Shown: piece by piece, positions 36,449 through 46,250 of the stretch | Numbering within the stretch: the first letter of the stretch is position 1 | Layout: every line of letters starts with the position of its first letter | Assembly: GCA_009698575.1 (NCBI GenBank) | Contig: WLPX01000005.1 | Span: forward strand, 28,797 to 92,796 | Direction: 5' to 3' | Source: Actinomycetota bacterium | GTDB taxonomy: Bacteria > Actinomycetota > Actinomycetes > S36-B12 > UBA5976 | Length of the DNA stretch: 64,000 bases | Program-made: the position numbers and the translations under genes | Notes under the pieces: model-generated | Databases searched by the model: none | What the model was told of the DNA's origin: nothing | The model's input: only the letters and a program-made list of their open reading frames with translations

Positions 36449-37240
36449 TTACTTAACAGCTCGAGCCACGTCTCCGGCAGTTGCAATCCACACTTCATCA
36501 TGTGACTTAACAAAAGTTAAAAATCGTTCCAACATGGCAATCCGGCTTGGGCGACCAATAAATTGTGGATGCATGGTGAGCATTGTTAGTCCACCAAGTG
36601 CGCTGATTCCCGTGAATTCCTCGCGCCAAATCTCTTCAACATCACGAGCTGATCTAATCGTGCGATTCCAGTCACTGCCGACACTAAACCAAAAGTACGG
36701 GGCATCATCTAGCATCCATTGCACTGGCAATTCCACTAATTTGTGAGCTGGATGTAGATACGGCTTAATGTCATCCATCATGCTTGAGGAATACTCAAAC
36801 CCATGTTCAACCAGCAGATCAAAAGTGTTAGGGCTTACTTCCCAAGATGGCGACCTATATCCGGTAACTGAAACTCCAAACTGCTCTAAGGCAGCTTTGC
36901 CATCTAGTAACTCAGCAAGTTCTTGCGCTTTAGTTAACTTGGTTGGTGAGGTATGGGTGTAGCCATGATGGCCAAGCTCATGACCATGTGCCACTATCTC
37001 TCGCATCTGATCGGGATAGCGCTGCGCAACTTTGCCGGGCGTGAAAAATGTAGCTGGCAATCCCAAATGATCAAGTACATCGAGAATTAAGCCAAGGCCG
37101 ACTTTTGCGCCATATGTCCCTTGTGACAGCACGCCTGGTCGATTCACGTTGTCTGGGTTTTCCGCTAACCAGACTTCTTCGGCATCAAAGTCAAAACTAA
37201 TTACGAACGCACTGGTTTTACCAGCAGGTAATTCAAGCAT
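36449..37240 (-). CDS. polysaccharide deacetylase-family hydrolase
   Basis: A 263-residue NodB-homology protein. The metal/catalytic Asp is in SFDFDAEE, and the metal His pair in HGHELGHHGYTH. Further motifs are GYRSPSWEVSP and the C-terminal MTMHPQFIGRPSR. No signal peptide is visible, so it is probably cytoplasmic. This resembles the PgdA-like/allantoinase-like branch, which includes amidohydrolytic enzymes as well as deacetylases. Substrate unknown. It is four bases after the RDD gene and probably cotranscribed. Confidence 0.82.
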   Translation of the reverse strand: MLELPAGKTSAFVISFDFDAEEVWLAENPDNVNRPGVLSQGTYGAKVGLGLILDVLDHLGLPATFFTPGKVAQRYPDQMREIVAHGHELGHHGYTHTSPTKLTKAQELAELLDGKAALEQFGVSVTGYRSPSWEVSPNTFDLLVEHGFEYSSSMMDDIKPYLHPAHKLVELPVQWMLDDAPYFWFSVGSDWNRTIRSARDVEEIWREEFTGISALGGLTMLTMHPQFIGRPSRIAMLERFLTFVKSHDEVWIATAGDVARAVK

Positions 37241-37244
37241 GGCT

Positions 37245-37718
37245 CTATCCTGCCCGTATCACTATCGTGCCCACAGCTTTATCGTGTAGACCGCGACCAT
37301 CTCGGTCCCAAATCAGCGCCGGTACCACTAAACAAAGCAATGCAGTTCTGGCCAGAACTTTCAAGAAACTAACCGATCTAGGACTTATTGAAATTAGACG
37401 AATGCCAACAATTTTGTAGCCAAACGACGCTCCAGTTGAAGCTGTCAGCAAGAAGACCTCAAGTGCAAAAACACCTAGCGTGGCTGCGCCAAAATCGCCG
37501 GAACCATAAACCAAATCAACAAACAATAAATGTGTGACCAAAATGGCCGCGAACCAATCGATGGTTAGCCCAAAGATTCGGCGGCCCATTCGAGCTACAG
37601 ATCCGATGCCTTGTTGCGGTAGTCCAAATCGCTGCCCCGGATATCCAAAGTCGATGCCTTGATCTTCTAATGCTGCCTTTGGCCCCGAAAGCCAGGATCC
37701 GATATCGCGTCTATCCAC
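37245..37718 (-). CDS. RDD-family membrane protein
   Basis: A 157-residue protein with an RDD domain: RMGRRIFGLTIDWFAAILV is the first helix with its Arg and Asp-containing stretch, and a second region reads GASFGYKIVGIRLI. Three membrane helices are likely. The GTG start follows TAGAGT by six bases on the minus strand. RDD proteins in actinobacteria often neighbour glnA1. Function is unclear, perhaps ion or small-solute transport. Confidence 0.78.
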   Translation of the reverse strand: MDRRDIGSWLSGPKAALEDQGIDFGYPGQRFGLPQQGIGSVARMGRRIFGLTIDWFAAILVTHLLFVDLVYGSGDFGAATLGVFALEVFLLTASTGASFGYKIVGIRLISISPRSVSFLKVLARTALLCLVVPALIWDRDGRGLHDKAVGTIVIRAG

Positions 37719-37765
37719 GCTTTAACTCTAAGTCCAGGTGGATTTTGGCGCTCGTGGGGCGGGCT

Positions 37766-37803
37766 GTAACAATGCCGAAACACTTGGGACACGGCTTTGA
37801 AAC
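37766..37803 (+). promoter_or_regulatory. GlnR operator upstream of glnA1
   Basis: Four half-sites are spaced by exactly six bases: GTAAC (37766-37770), GAAAC (37777-37781), GACAC (37788-37792), GAAAC (37799-37803). This is the published actinomycete GlnR pattern gTnAC-n6-GaAAC repeated twice. It ends 73 bases before the glnA1 start, a usual place for GlnR control of nitrogen assimilation. Confidence 0.85.
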
Positions 37804-37876
37804 TCAAGCCCGTTAAGTTGAACCCATACCCCAGAGAAACCTCTGGTGGTTGAGGCGACAACTACATGGAGGATCA

Positions 37877-39322
37877 ATGTCCAACCTGGGACTAAAAACC
37901 CCCGAAGATGCACTTAAGTACATCAAGGACAACAATATTCGTTTTCTAGACGTCAGATTCTGTGATCTACCTGGCGTAATGCAACACTTCAACGTTCCAG
38001 TGGAATCAGTTGACGCGGATTTCTTCGCCGGTGGCCAGATGTTTGATGGCTCATCGATTCGCGGCTTCCAGTCCATTCACGAATCAGATCTAAAGTTACT
38101 AGCTGATGTGACTACTGCCTTCGTTGATCCATTCCGTAAGGAAAAGACTCTGGTCATGAACTTCTCAGTTCACGATCCATTCTCAGATGAACCATATGCT
38201 CGCGATCCCCGAAATGTTGCGGCTAAAGCTGAGGCTTACTTAGCTTCCACTGGCATCGCTGATACTGCGTTCTTTGCCCCAGAAGCAGAGTTCTTTGTAT
38301 TCGATTCTGCTCGATTCAAAACCAGCACAAACGAATCTAGCTACCACGTAGATTCGATTGAAGGTGCGTGGAACTCAGGTAATGAGTACAACGCCGATGG
38401 TTCAGATAACCGTGGCTACAAGACTCGCATTAAGGGTGGTTACTTCCCAGTTTCTCCAACTGATCAAATGGCTGACTTACGCGATCAGATGGTTGTTCGG
38501 CTTGCCGAGGTTGGATTGCTTGTTGAGCGCTCCCACCATGAAGTTGGAACTGCTGGACAAATGGAAATCAATTACCGCTTTAACACATTGTTAAAAGCTG
38601 CTGATGAAGTAATGCTTTTCAAGTACGTGATTCGTAATACCGCTTGGGAAGGTGGCAAGACTGCAACTTTCATGCCTAAGCCACTTTTTGGTGATAATGG
38701 TTCAGGTATGCACGTGCATCAGTCACTTTGGACCAAGGGTTCACCTTTGTTCTACGACGAGCGCGGGTACGGTGGGCTATCAGATCTTGCGCGTTGGTAC
38801 ATCGGTGGAATTTTGAAGCATGCGCCGTCACTCTTGGCCTTCACTAACCCAACTGTTAACTCGTATCACCGGTTAGTTCCTGGTTACGAAGCACCAGTTA
38901 ACTTGGTTTACTCACAGCGCAACCGCTCGGCTTGCTTGCGAATTCCAGTTACCGGAAGTAACCCGAAAGCTAAGCGCATTGAGTTCCGTTGTCCTGATCC
39001 GTCAAGCAACCCATACTTGGCGTTTGCTGCCATGTTGATGGCTGGTCTTGATGGCATCAAGAACAAGATCGAACCACACGCTCCAGTAGACAAAGACCTA
39101 TACGAATTGCCGCCAGAAGAAGCTGCAGATATTCCACAAGTTCCATCATCTTTGCCAGAGGTGCTTGAGGCCCTTGAAGCTGATCATGATTACTTGCTTG
39201 AAGGTGGCGTATTCACCAAGGATCTAATCGAAACCTGGATTCACTACAAGCGAACCGCAGAAATTGATTACGTTCGGCTACGTCCACATCCAGCTGAATT
39301 CGAGCTCTACTACGACATGTAA
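37877..39322 (+). CDS. glnA1: glutamine synthetase type I (adenylylated form)
   Basis: A 481-residue dodecameric-type glutamine synthetase that makes glutamine from glutamate, ammonia and ATP. Motifs include FDGSSIRGF, the metal loop [26 protein letters not shown] and NRSACLRIP. The adenylylation Tyr is Y409 in DLYELPPEE, so it can be modified by the GlnE encoded at 50-52.9 kb. The ATG at 37877 follows GGAGG; an upstream in-frame ATG at 37850 is not needed. A GlnR operator lies upstream and a strong terminator downstream. Confidence 0.96.
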   Translation: MSNLGLKTPEDALKYIKDNNIRFLDVRFCDLPGVMQHFNVPVESVDADFFAGGQMFDGSSIRGFQSIHESDLKLLADVTTAFVDPFRKEKTLVMNFSVHDPFSDEPYARDPRNVAAKAEAYLASTGIADTAFFAPEAEFFVFDSARFKTSTNESSYHVDSIEGAWNSGNEYNADGSDNRGYKTRIKGGYFPVSPTDQMADLRDQMVVRLAEVGLLVERSHHEVGTAGQMEINYRFNTLLKAADEVMLFKYVIRNTAWEGGKTATFMPKPLFGDNGSGMHVHQSLWTKGSPLFYDERGYGGLSDLARWYIGGILKHAPSLLAFTNPTVNSYHRLVPGYEAPVNLVYSQRNRSACLRIPVTGSNPKAKRIEFRCPDPSSNPYLAFAAMLMAGLDGIKNKIEPHAPVDKDLYELPPEEAADIPQVPSSLPEVLEALEADHDYLLEGGVFTKDLIETWIHYKRTAEIDYVRLRPHPAEFELYYDM

Positions 39323-39333
39323 AGCCATGTTGT

Positions 39334-39370
39334 AAAAAGCACCTGCAGCCTTTGGCTGTAGGTGCTTTTT
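39334..39370 (+). terminator. intrinsic terminator after glnA1
   Basis: AAAAAGCACCTGCAGCC and GGCTGTAGGTGCTTTTT form a 17-bp stem (one G-U) with a three-base loop and a T-run. It begins 12 bases after the glnA1 stop. Confidence 0.93.
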
Positions 39371-39417
39371 ACTGCCCGCGTGCTGCTCCCAGAATTTGAC
39401 TTCAATAGAGTCAATCC

Positions 39418-41301
39418 ATGACTTTGGCTCAGCCTGGCTCCTGGCGCTCCCCAATTACTCCAGAGATGTTGACCGAATCTGGAGTTACCTTCGGATACAC
39501 CCAAACTTTCGATGGTGAACTGTATTGGGATGAGTTGCGACCGACAGAAAACGGTCGAAATGTTGTAGTTAGTAAAACTGGCGGAGACTTACTGCCACCA
39601 CCTTGGAGTGCTTCCACTCGGGTGCACGAAATGGGTGGCCTGAGTTGGCTAGTTTGCACCTGGCAAAAGGTGACTGGTGTTTTATTCGCCGAGAAAACCG
39701 ATCAGCGTATCTATTGGTTGGCACCCGGTGCGGGACCAGTTCCAATTACGCCGGAAAGCCCGACCGGCACACTTGCCAGGTATTGCGACTTTTTGATTCG
39801 AGATTCTGAAATTTGGTGCATCCGAGAAATTACTCGTGGTCATGAAACCAGCAGAGATTTGATTGCAATTAACCCAGTGGGTGAAATTAGAACACTGGAT
39901 GCGAATTCTCATTTCTATGCACACTTAGTGCTGTCACCAGATCAAAACTCATTGGCTTGGATTAGCTGGGAACATCCGCAAATGTCGTGGGATGGAACCG
40001 AACTTCGAGTCGCAAAAATCTCAAGTAACGGTGAATTAGCAACCAGCGAAGCTCGGGCGGGCTCGACATCGGAAGCTGTCAATAGTCCAGTCTGGGCAAA
40101 TAATGAAACGTTGTTTTACTTAAGTGATAAATCTGGTTTTTGGAATATCTGGGAAACATCAGGCCTGGGCTCTAATCGTCAAGTTGTTAGTGAATCTGCG
40201 GAATGGTCAAAGCCGATGTGGCAAGTAGGCATGAATCTGCTGCGCATACTTCCTGATGGCAAACTTGTTGGTATTCACGGTTCCCCTGCCGCGGAGAAAG
40301 TTGCAGTAGTTGATCCAACTACTGGCGCAGTTACCGATTGTAAATCAGAGTTGTCTAACTTCAGCCAAATTAGCGTTCACGATAATCAGATATTTGCAAT
40401 TGGTGGTGGCGTAAAAGTGCCGGCCGCAATAGTTGAGTTCTCTGCAAGTACCGGCCAGGACGCAGGCACTATTAGTGAGGTGTCTCTGCCTGTTGATGTC
40501 AGATATTTTCCAACGGTCCGTAATGTTTCATTTCCAAGCAAAGCTGGCCGAACTGTTCACGCATTTATTTCAGAAGCCACAAATCCAGATTTTGAAAGTA
40601 GTGAAAAGCCACCAGTAATAATTACGGCGCATGGTGGACCTACTGCAAACACCACTGGAGTTGCCGCGATTAAGCGAGCCTTCGTAACGTCTCGTGGGTT
40701 TACGGTGGTTGACGTGGATTATGGTGGCTCCACCGGCTACGGCAGGGATTATCGCGAAGTACTTAAAGGCCAGTGGGGCATCGTTGATACTGAAGACATC
40801 TTGGCGGTTGTGGCCGGGTTAATCGAAAGTGGCATCGCAGACCCGAACCAGATTCTGATTCGTGGCGGTAGTGCAGGTGGCTTTGTAGTACTTAATGGCC
40901 TAGTACATAGCAATGTTTTTGCTGCTGGCGCTAATTACTACGGCGTTGCCGAGCTCACGATGTTGGCACAAGATACTCATGACTTCGAATCAAGGTACTT
41001 AGATTCATTAGTAGGGGCGTATCCGCAAGAGCGCGATTTATACATTGAGCGCTCTCCCCTAACCTACGCAGATAACTTAACTTCGCCCTTAATAATCTTT
41101 CAAGGCGCAGATGATCCAATAGTTCCACCATCGCAATCGCAAGCATTTCGAGATGCTTGCATCAAGAATGGCATTAAACATAAGTACTTTGAATTTCCTG
41201 GCGAAAGCCATGGATTTAGGAAAAGTGAAACCATTATGACTTGTGCTATCGAAGAACTTAAGTTCTATGGTGAAGTTCTAGGATTTACGCCAGATCTATA
41301 A
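39418..41301 (+). CDS. prolyl-oligopeptidase-family (S9) peptidase
   Basis: A 627-residue serine peptidase: an N-terminal beta-propeller-like part (about 1-380, with repeated strand patterns such as LAWISWEHPQMSWD) and a C-terminal alpha/beta hydrolase. The catalytic triad is S485 in GGSAGG, D566 in GADDPIVP and H598 in GESHGF. It has no signal peptide, so it is likely a cytoplasmic acylaminoacyl- or dipeptidyl-type peptidase. The ATG follows TAGAGT by six bases (leaderless). It opens the accessory block between glnA1 and glnE. Confidence 0.88.
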   Translation: MTLAQPGSWRSPITPEMLTESGVTFGYTQTFDGELYWDELRPTENGRNVVVSKTGGDLLPPPWSASTRVHEMGGLSWLVCTWQKVTGVLFAEKTDQRIYWLAPGAGPVPITPESPTGTLARYCDFLIRDSEIWCIREITRGHETSRDLIAINPVGEIRTLDANSHFYAHLVLSPDQNSLAWISWEHPQMSWDGTELRVAKISSNGELATSEARAGSTSEAVNSPVWANNETLFYLSDKSGFWNIWETSGLGSNRQVVSESAEWSKPMWQVGMNLLRILPDGKLVGIHGSPAAEKVAVVDPTTGAVTDCKSELSNFSQISVHDNQIFAIGGGVKVPAAIVEFSASTGQDAGTISEVSLPVDVRYFPTVRNVSFPSKAGRTVHAFISEATNPDFESSEKPPVIITAHGGPTANTTGVAAIKRAFVTSRGFTVVDVDYGGSTGYGRDYREVLKGQWGIVDTEDILAVVAGLIESGIADPNQILIRGGSAGGFVVLNGLVHSNVFAAGANYYGVAELTMLAQDTHDFESRYLDSLVGAYPQERDLYIERSPLTYADNLTSPLIIFQGADDPIVPPSQSQAFRDACIKNGIKHKYFEFPGESHGFRKSETIMTCAIEELKFYGEVLGFTPDL

Positions 41302-41354
41302 CTAACTGACTAAACTCGCGTTACTGACTTCAACTACTCGCAGAGGAGAAAGAA

Positions 41355-41735
41355 ATGATCGTTACCTATAAAGAGGACTTAATTGGTGGTCCCCGGCACC
41401 GCAAAGTTTCTACTGGAACCAGTCTACGAATGCTAACTCGCGAAGATGGTGTTGGATTTTCCTTCCATGACACCGAACTTGAGGCCGGCACAACTACAAC
41501 TTTGCAATACAAGAATCACATTGAAGCAAATTACATTATTGACGGCACCGGTGAGCTCGAAAACTTAGAAACTGGCGAGAAATTTGAAGTGCGCCCTGGC
41601 ATGACTTACACCCTCGATAAGCACGATCGCCATCAAATGCGCTCGCATACAAAACTGCGAATTATTTGTGTATTTACCCCATCCCTAGTTGGCACTGAAG
41701 TGCACGACGAAGATGGCTCTTACCCACTGCTTTAG
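41355..41735 (+). CDS. ectC: L-ectoine synthase homologue, solitary
   Basis: A 126-residue cupin closely resembling EctC, which cyclises N-gamma-acetyl-diaminobutyrate to ectoine. Matching stretches are MIVTYKEDL at the start, YKNHIEANYIIDGTGE, GMTYTLDKHDRHQMRS and CVFTPSLVGTEVHDEDGSYP. AGAGGAG precedes the ATG. EctA and EctB, which make the substrate, are not adjacent nor elsewhere in the window, so ectoine synthesis is not shown. It may use an imported precursor, catalyse another cyclisation, or run in reverse. Confidence 0.85.
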   Translation: MIVTYKEDLIGGPRHRKVSTGTSLRMLTREDGVGFSFHDTELEAGTTTTLQYKNHIEANYIIDGTGELENLETGEKFEVRPGMTYTLDKHDRHQMRSHTKLRIICVFTPSLVGTEVHDEDGSYPLL

Positions 41736-42694
41736 TAGCGAGACTCCGAAGGCTTAGGTAAGGCTGCAATATCTGCCAAGTCTTGGGTGGTCAAAACAAT
41801 TTCAACTGCTGCGGCATTTTCTTCCAACCACTTACGACGCTTAGTTCCTGGAATTGGAACTATGTTCTCGCCCTGTGCCAAAACCCAAGCCAAAGCAATT
41901 TGCGCAGATGATGCATCATGGCGCGCTGCTACTGCGGCAATGCCATCGATGATTTTCTGATTTTCGGCAATTGCTTCTGCCGTAAACCTTGGGTTAGCGC
42001 TGCGGAAATCACCTTCTGCAATTGAATCCGCGGTAACTGTTCCAGTTAGAAAGCCACGTCCCAATGGCGAGAATGGCAAAAAGCCAATATTGTTTTCGGC
42101 GCAATACGCAATCACGCCATTTTTCACATGTTCATCAGTCCAAATCGAAAACTCGCTTTGCACGCTGGTAACCGGATGAATTGCGTGGCACTTCGCCGTT
42201 TCCTCAACAGTTGTTTCAGATAGTCCGATGTAACGAACTTTTCCTTGCTCGACTAAACCGGCAAGTGCTCCCCAGGTTTCCTCAATTGGAACTTCAGGAT
42301 CAACTCGATGGAGCTGATACAAATCGATGTAATCTGTGCCCAGCCGACCTAAGGAATCCTCGCAAGCCTGTCGAACATATTCAGGCTTACCGTTCTTGCC
42401 GTAAGAAGTCATGTTTATCGGAGTTAGGCCACACTTCGATGCAATGATGGCCTGGTCGCGCAACCCATCCTTGACTAGGTATTCACCCAAGATTTCTTCA
42501 TTTGTCCATGGACCATAAACATCTGCAGTATCAAAAAGCGTGATACCCAGCTCTAGCGTGCGATGAATGGTTGCACGTATCTCTGCTTTATCTGCATCAG
42601 CGACGTTGTATCCCCACGACATTGGCATACAGCCAAGTCCGATGGCACTTACTTCAAGGTCACGTAGCTTGCGAGTTGGCATGGAATTTGTCAT
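41732..42694 (-). CDS. aldo/keto reductase
   Basis: A 320-residue NADPH-dependent reductase of the AKR superfamily. The catalytic Asp/Tyr are in LFDTADVYGPWTNEE, the Lys in IIASKCG and the His in LYQLHRVD. The C-terminal NADP loop IPIPGTKRRKWLEENAAA resembles the AKR13-type group that acts on small aldehydes. The start follows TAGGAT by seven bases on the minus strand. It overlaps the end of ectC by four bases. Substrate unknown. Confidence 0.9.
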   Translation of the reverse strand: MTNSMPTRKLRDLEVSAIGLGCMPMSWGYNVADADKAEIRATIHRTLELGITLFDTADVYGPWTNEEILGEYLVKDGLRDQAIIASKCGLTPINMTSYGKNGKPEYVRQACEDSLGRLGTDYIDLYQLHRVDPEVPIEETWGALAGLVEQGKVRYIGLSETTVEETAKCHAIHPVTSVQSEFSIWTDEHVKNGVIAYCAENNIGFLPFSPLGRGFLTGTVTADSIAEGDFRSANPRFTAEAIAENQKIIDGIAAVAARHDASSAQIALAWVLAQGENIVPIPGTKRRKWLEENAAAVEIVLTTQDLADIAALPKPSESRY

Positions 42695-42738
42695 GACTCA
42701 AATCCTAGTGCTGGAAAACCTTATGGCTAATTCGTGGA

Positions 42739-43179
42739 CTAAAAGATTAAGTCGTAGCGACGAAATACTTCATCCTGTTTCCAGCCACGGCTTTCATACA
42801 GTGCTTGGGCCGCAGTGTTGTCATGGGCTGTCCGCAAGAAGATTCGCGTAGCCCCAGCCTCTCGAGCTGCAGCTTCGGCCGCGTCCATTAGCAAGTGGGC
42901 AATGCCTTGGCCCCGGCTAGTTTCGGCCACATAAAGATCATTTAGTAACCAAACTGCACTTAGCGAAACCGTTGAAAACGTCGGATAGATCATGGTGAAG
43001 CCAACTGGATTGCCATCAGTGCGAGCAATGAACACAACTGCTTCGTCATTTGTAAGACGCTCCGTTAAGAATTTTGCAGTATTTGGACTTTCTGACTGCT
43101 TATAAAAATCTCGGTATTTCTCAACTAGCGGATGTAGCTCGGCTAAATCAGAAATTGAAGCTCTAGTGATGTCTGTCAT
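42739..43179 (-). CDS. GNAT N-acetyltransferase
   Basis: A 146-residue acetyltransferase with the acetyl-CoA motif TSRGQGIAHLLMDAAEAAA and the C-terminal NTAAQALYESRGWKQDE. The frame opens at 43257, but the ATG at 43179 follows TAGAAT by seven bases on the minus strand and begins the domain properly. Its 5' end is 26 bases from the stop of the upstream MFS gene. Substrate unknown. Confidence 0.85.
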   Translation of the reverse strand: MTDITRASISDLAELHPLVEKYRDFYKQSESPNTAKFLTERLTNDEAVVFIARTDGNPVGFTMIYPTFSTVSLSAVWLLNDLYVAETSRGQGIAHLLMDAAEAAAREAGATRIFLRTAHDNTAAQALYESRGWKQDEVFRRYDLIF

Positions 43180-43204
43180 GCTTTTGATTCTAGTGAAGTG
43201 GGTT

Positions 43205-44695
43205 TTACCCCACATGCACCACAGCATCGTTTGCACCCAGGGTGTCTTTGTCAGCATTAATCATGAATACCCAAATCACAGCACCCAAAATCATAAATCC
43301 AGCACTCCAGGTAAATGCAGTGGTGAATCCTTCAGTGAGACCAAAGGCAGCCGCACCAGCATTTGCCGGATTTGTTGGATCAATCATGTTGTCCACAAAA
43401 TAATTTGTAGTCGCAGTAACTGCAATTGTGTTCAAGAATGCAGTTCCAAGTGCGCCACCAATTTGTTGGGCAGTGTTAAGAACTGCAGATGCGACGCCAG
43501 CATCATGGTTATCCACTCCAAATAATGCAGTAGCTGAGATTGGTACGAATACCAAACCCATACCAAGACTTAGCACCATTAGCGCTGGCAAGATGTGGCT
43601 CACATAGGTACTCGATGGTTCCAGGCGAGTTAATAACAGCATGCCGGCAGTAGCCATAACTAATCCAGTGAAAGAAACGTACCTAGGTCCGAATCTCGGT
43701 AACGCCTGAGATGCAATACCGGCACTGATACCTACGCCTACTGAGAATGGCAAGAACAGTAACCCAGCCTTCACTGGTGAATATTGCAAAATGCCTTGGA
43801 AGAAGTAAGCCAAGAATAAAAACATTCCAAACAGGCCGGCTCCGACGATAAACGAAGTTAAGTAACTTGCGCCACGGTTGCGGTTAAGCAAGATCTTCAT
43901 TGGTAGCAATGGATGACTAGTGCGACTTTCGATAACAAAGAAAGCAACCAACAACACAATGGATCCTGCAAACCACTTCAGGGTGGCCGGATCACTCCAG
44001 CCAAGTTTGCCAACTTGAGTTATGCCATAAACCAACGAAACTAAACCAAGACTTGAAGTGATTGCGCCAGGAAAATCGTATCTAGTGTCGCCAGTTGCTT
44101 TACTTTCATGAACGTTTGGAATTGCAAGAAAGAATGCAGCAACTGCAATTGGCACGTTGACAAGCAAGCACCAGCGCCACGATGCATATTCAGTTAATAC
44201 GCCACCGAGAATCAATCCGATTGCGGCGCCGCCTGCAGAAAGTCCACCGTAGACTCCAAATGCTTTAGCGCGCTCTTTTGAATCCGAAAAAGTTGTAGTT
44301 ATCAAAGATAAAGCTGCCGGAGCTAGCAATGCTGCAAAGGCGCCTTGTAGCGCACGCGAAGCAAATAGCATTTCCTGATTTTGCGCGATACCACCGACGG
44401 CTGAAGCACCTGCAAAGCCAAGGAGGCCTGTCATAAATGCACGTTTACGTCCCCAGAAATCTGCAATACGTCCACCTAGCAGTAACAATCCGCCAAATGC
44501 CAAGGTGTAACCCGTAACTACCCACTGCCGGTTTGCGTCCGTAATTCCTAAGTCTGCTTGCAATGATGGCAATGCAATGTTCACAATTGAAGCGTCCAAG
44601 ACCACCATCAACTGAGCAATGGCGATAACCATTAATGCACGCCAGCGATTTGGATCCAGTTGATTTGAAATTTGGGCAGGGCTTACGTTGGACAT
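43205..44695 (-). CDS. MFS drug-efflux transporter, DHA2 (EmrB/QacA) type
   Basis: A 496-residue transporter with 14 predicted helices. The motif LDASIVNIALPSLQADLG in the first helix and LGGRIADFWGRKRAF in the loop after helix 2 are typical of the 14-helix proton-drug antiporters. AGGAG lies before the ATG. A MarR- or TetR-type regulator is not adjacent. Export substrate unknown. Confidence 0.88.
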   Translation of the reverse strand: MSNVSPAQISNQLDPNRWRALMVIAIAQLMVVLDASIVNIALPSLQADLGITDANRQWVVTGYTLAFGGLLLLGGRIADFWGRKRAFMTGLLGFAGASAVGGIAQNQEMLFASRALQGAFAALLAPAALSLITTTFSDSKERAKAFGVYGGLSAGGAAIGLILGGVLTEYASWRWCLLVNVPIAVAAFFLAIPNVHESKATGDTRYDFPGAITSSLGLVSLVYGITQVGKLGWSDPATLKWFAGSIVLLVAFFVIESRTSHPLLPMKILLNRNRGASYLTSFIVGAGLFGMFLFLAYFFQGILQYSPVKAGLLFLPFSVGVGISAGIASQALPRFGPRYVSFTGLVMATAGMLLLTRLEPSSTYVSHILPALMVLSLGMGLVFVPISATALFGVDNHDAGVASAVLNTAQQIGGALGTAFLNTIAVTATTNYFVDNMIDPTNPANAGAAAFGLTEGFTTAFTWSAGFMILGAVIWVFMINADKDTLGANDAVVHVG

Positions 44696-44831
44696 TGGTC
44701 TCCTGGTGGATACTTACAAAACTTTCTCGACTCCCCACTCTTCCACATCCAAGCAACATCTGGCTTCAATTACGCGCCAGGCGTAGGGACATCCATAAAC
44801 TAGCTAGTCCCGTTCGAGATAGTCTGGAGTT

Positions 44832-46061
44832 ATGCGCACCTATCTGGAATTCCTCAAAATCCCAGGCGTAAAGCGACTGGTCGTAAGCGCATTACCTGGC
44901 CGACTTTCCTACGCCATGATTGCGCTGTCTACTTTTTTCTTTGTTCAAGATGTAACTGGATCCATTACTCTGGCTGGCATTGCAACGGGCGTAGAAACAA
45001 TTACCTCGTCATTGACGGCTGGATTTCGCGGGAACTTAATAGACAAGCTAGGTCAAACTAAACCTTTGAGTTTCTTTGTGCCGACTTGGGTTGCGCTAGT
45101 AATTTTGCTAAGTACCGTTTCAACGCCAGCTGCAATAGTCGCGATCTCTGGACTTATTGGCTTGGCATCACCGCCAGTTAACTTGTCTACCCGGCCGCTA
45201 TGGCGAGTCTTGGTTGGCGCCGAGAATTTGCGAACTGCCTACGCACTTGATACGACAGTTTCTAGTTCCACTGTCGTGGCTGGTCCGGTGATAGCAACTG
45301 CGGTAGCAATTCCATTTGGTGGCAATGTTGCCCTTCTTGTTACCGCAGCACTCATGGCAATCGGCGGAATTGCTGTAATTCAAATGCCGGCATCTCGAAA
45401 TTGGAAACCAGAGCAGCAGCAAGGAAATGCCATGCTGCTCTTACGCAATCGCAAATTTCAAATTCTTGCGGTTGAAGGAATGGTGTTTGGACTTGCGTGG
45501 GGCATTCTGGAAATTTCTATCCCGGCATTTTCTACGCTGCAAGGAACTCCAGGTCTATCTGCTCCACTACTTGCCACCTTGGCTGGCGCCAGCATTATTG
45601 GTGGCTTGCTAATCGGTAGCAGAAAATCTCTCACCACTCCGTTGCAAGGTTTTAAGTGGGCAAGCTTGGGAGCTTCGGTTGCCGCATTACCACTGGCCTT
45701 AACATCGCCAGGTTGGTCGATGGCAATTGTCTTAGGACTACTTGGTCTTGGCATGGGATTTGCTCAGGTGTATCACTGGGAAGTGTTGGAGGCAGTGCGC
45801 CCACAAGGAACTGCAACCTCAGCCCAAGCTTGGCTTTGGGCAGTTGAAGGCTCAACGCTTGCTGTCGGTACCGCATTAGGTGGGTATCTCGTTGAGTATG
45901 TGAGTCCGCAGGTCGCTCTCGCTTGCGTATCAACGGGCCTGGCAATTGCCTGTATTTACGTTTGGCAATATGCTGCAGAGCGATTGCCGGAAGCAAATAA
46001 GGCACTATCGGATTCTCAAATGGCTGAAGTATTGGCTGACCTAGAATCCCCCGCCGAATGA
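44832..46061 (+). CDS. MFS transporter, 12 helices
   Basis: A 409-residue major facilitator protein with about 12 helices and a weak motif FRGNLIDKLGQTKPL between helices 2 and 3. Similar proteins are annotated only as MFS transporters in actinobacteria. The ATG follows TAGTCT (44820-44825) by six bases (leaderless). It is divergent from the DHA2 pump with a 136-base gap. Substrate unknown. Confidence 0.83.
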   Translation: MRTYLEFLKIPGVKRLVVSALPGRLSYAMIALSTFFFVQDVTGSITLAGIATGVETITSSLTAGFRGNLIDKLGQTKPLSFFVPTWVALVILLSTVSTPAAIVAISGLIGLASPPVNLSTRPLWRVLVGAENLRTAYALDTTVSSSTVVAGPVIATAVAIPFGGNVALLVTAALMAIGGIAVIQMPASRNWKPEQQQGNAMLLLRNRKFQILAVEGMVFGLAWGILEISIPAFSTLQGTPGLSAPLLATLAGASIIGGLLIGSRKSLTTPLQGFKWASLGASVAALPLALTSPGWSMAIVLGLLGLGMGFAQVYHWEVLEAVRPQGTATSAQAWLWAVEGSTLAVGTALGGYLVEYVSPQVALACVSTGLAIACIYVWQYAAERLPEANKALSDSQMAEVLADLESPAE

Positions 46062-46102
46062 CAAATTACCCTAAATGTCCAAATTTTTGGGTTACTGGCC
46101 AG

Positions 46103-46117
46103 TAAGTATTTTACTTA
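46103..46117. repeat. 15-bp palindrome near the XRE gene
   Basis: TAAGTA-TTT-TACTTA is a perfect inverted repeat in the 189-base gap between the MFS gene and the XRE gene. It could be an operator for the XRE protein; no second full copy is visible, though TACTTA recurs nearer the gene. Confidence 0.4.
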
Positions 46118-46250
46118 GCAAAAAATTTACAAACTCTGATTAAGTTGCGCCTACAGATTAACGCCACGCTCCCATAGAGCGAGTAACATAAAAGTGAGTG
46201 ATACTTAGTAGGTACTCAAATAACTAGGGAATGAAAAGAGCAAAACGTCA

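Noticed and set aside
43180..43257. 26-residue extension of the GNAT protein
   Set aside because: It would overlap the MFS gene end and does not fit the domain; ATG 43179 has a TAGAAT box seven bases upstream.
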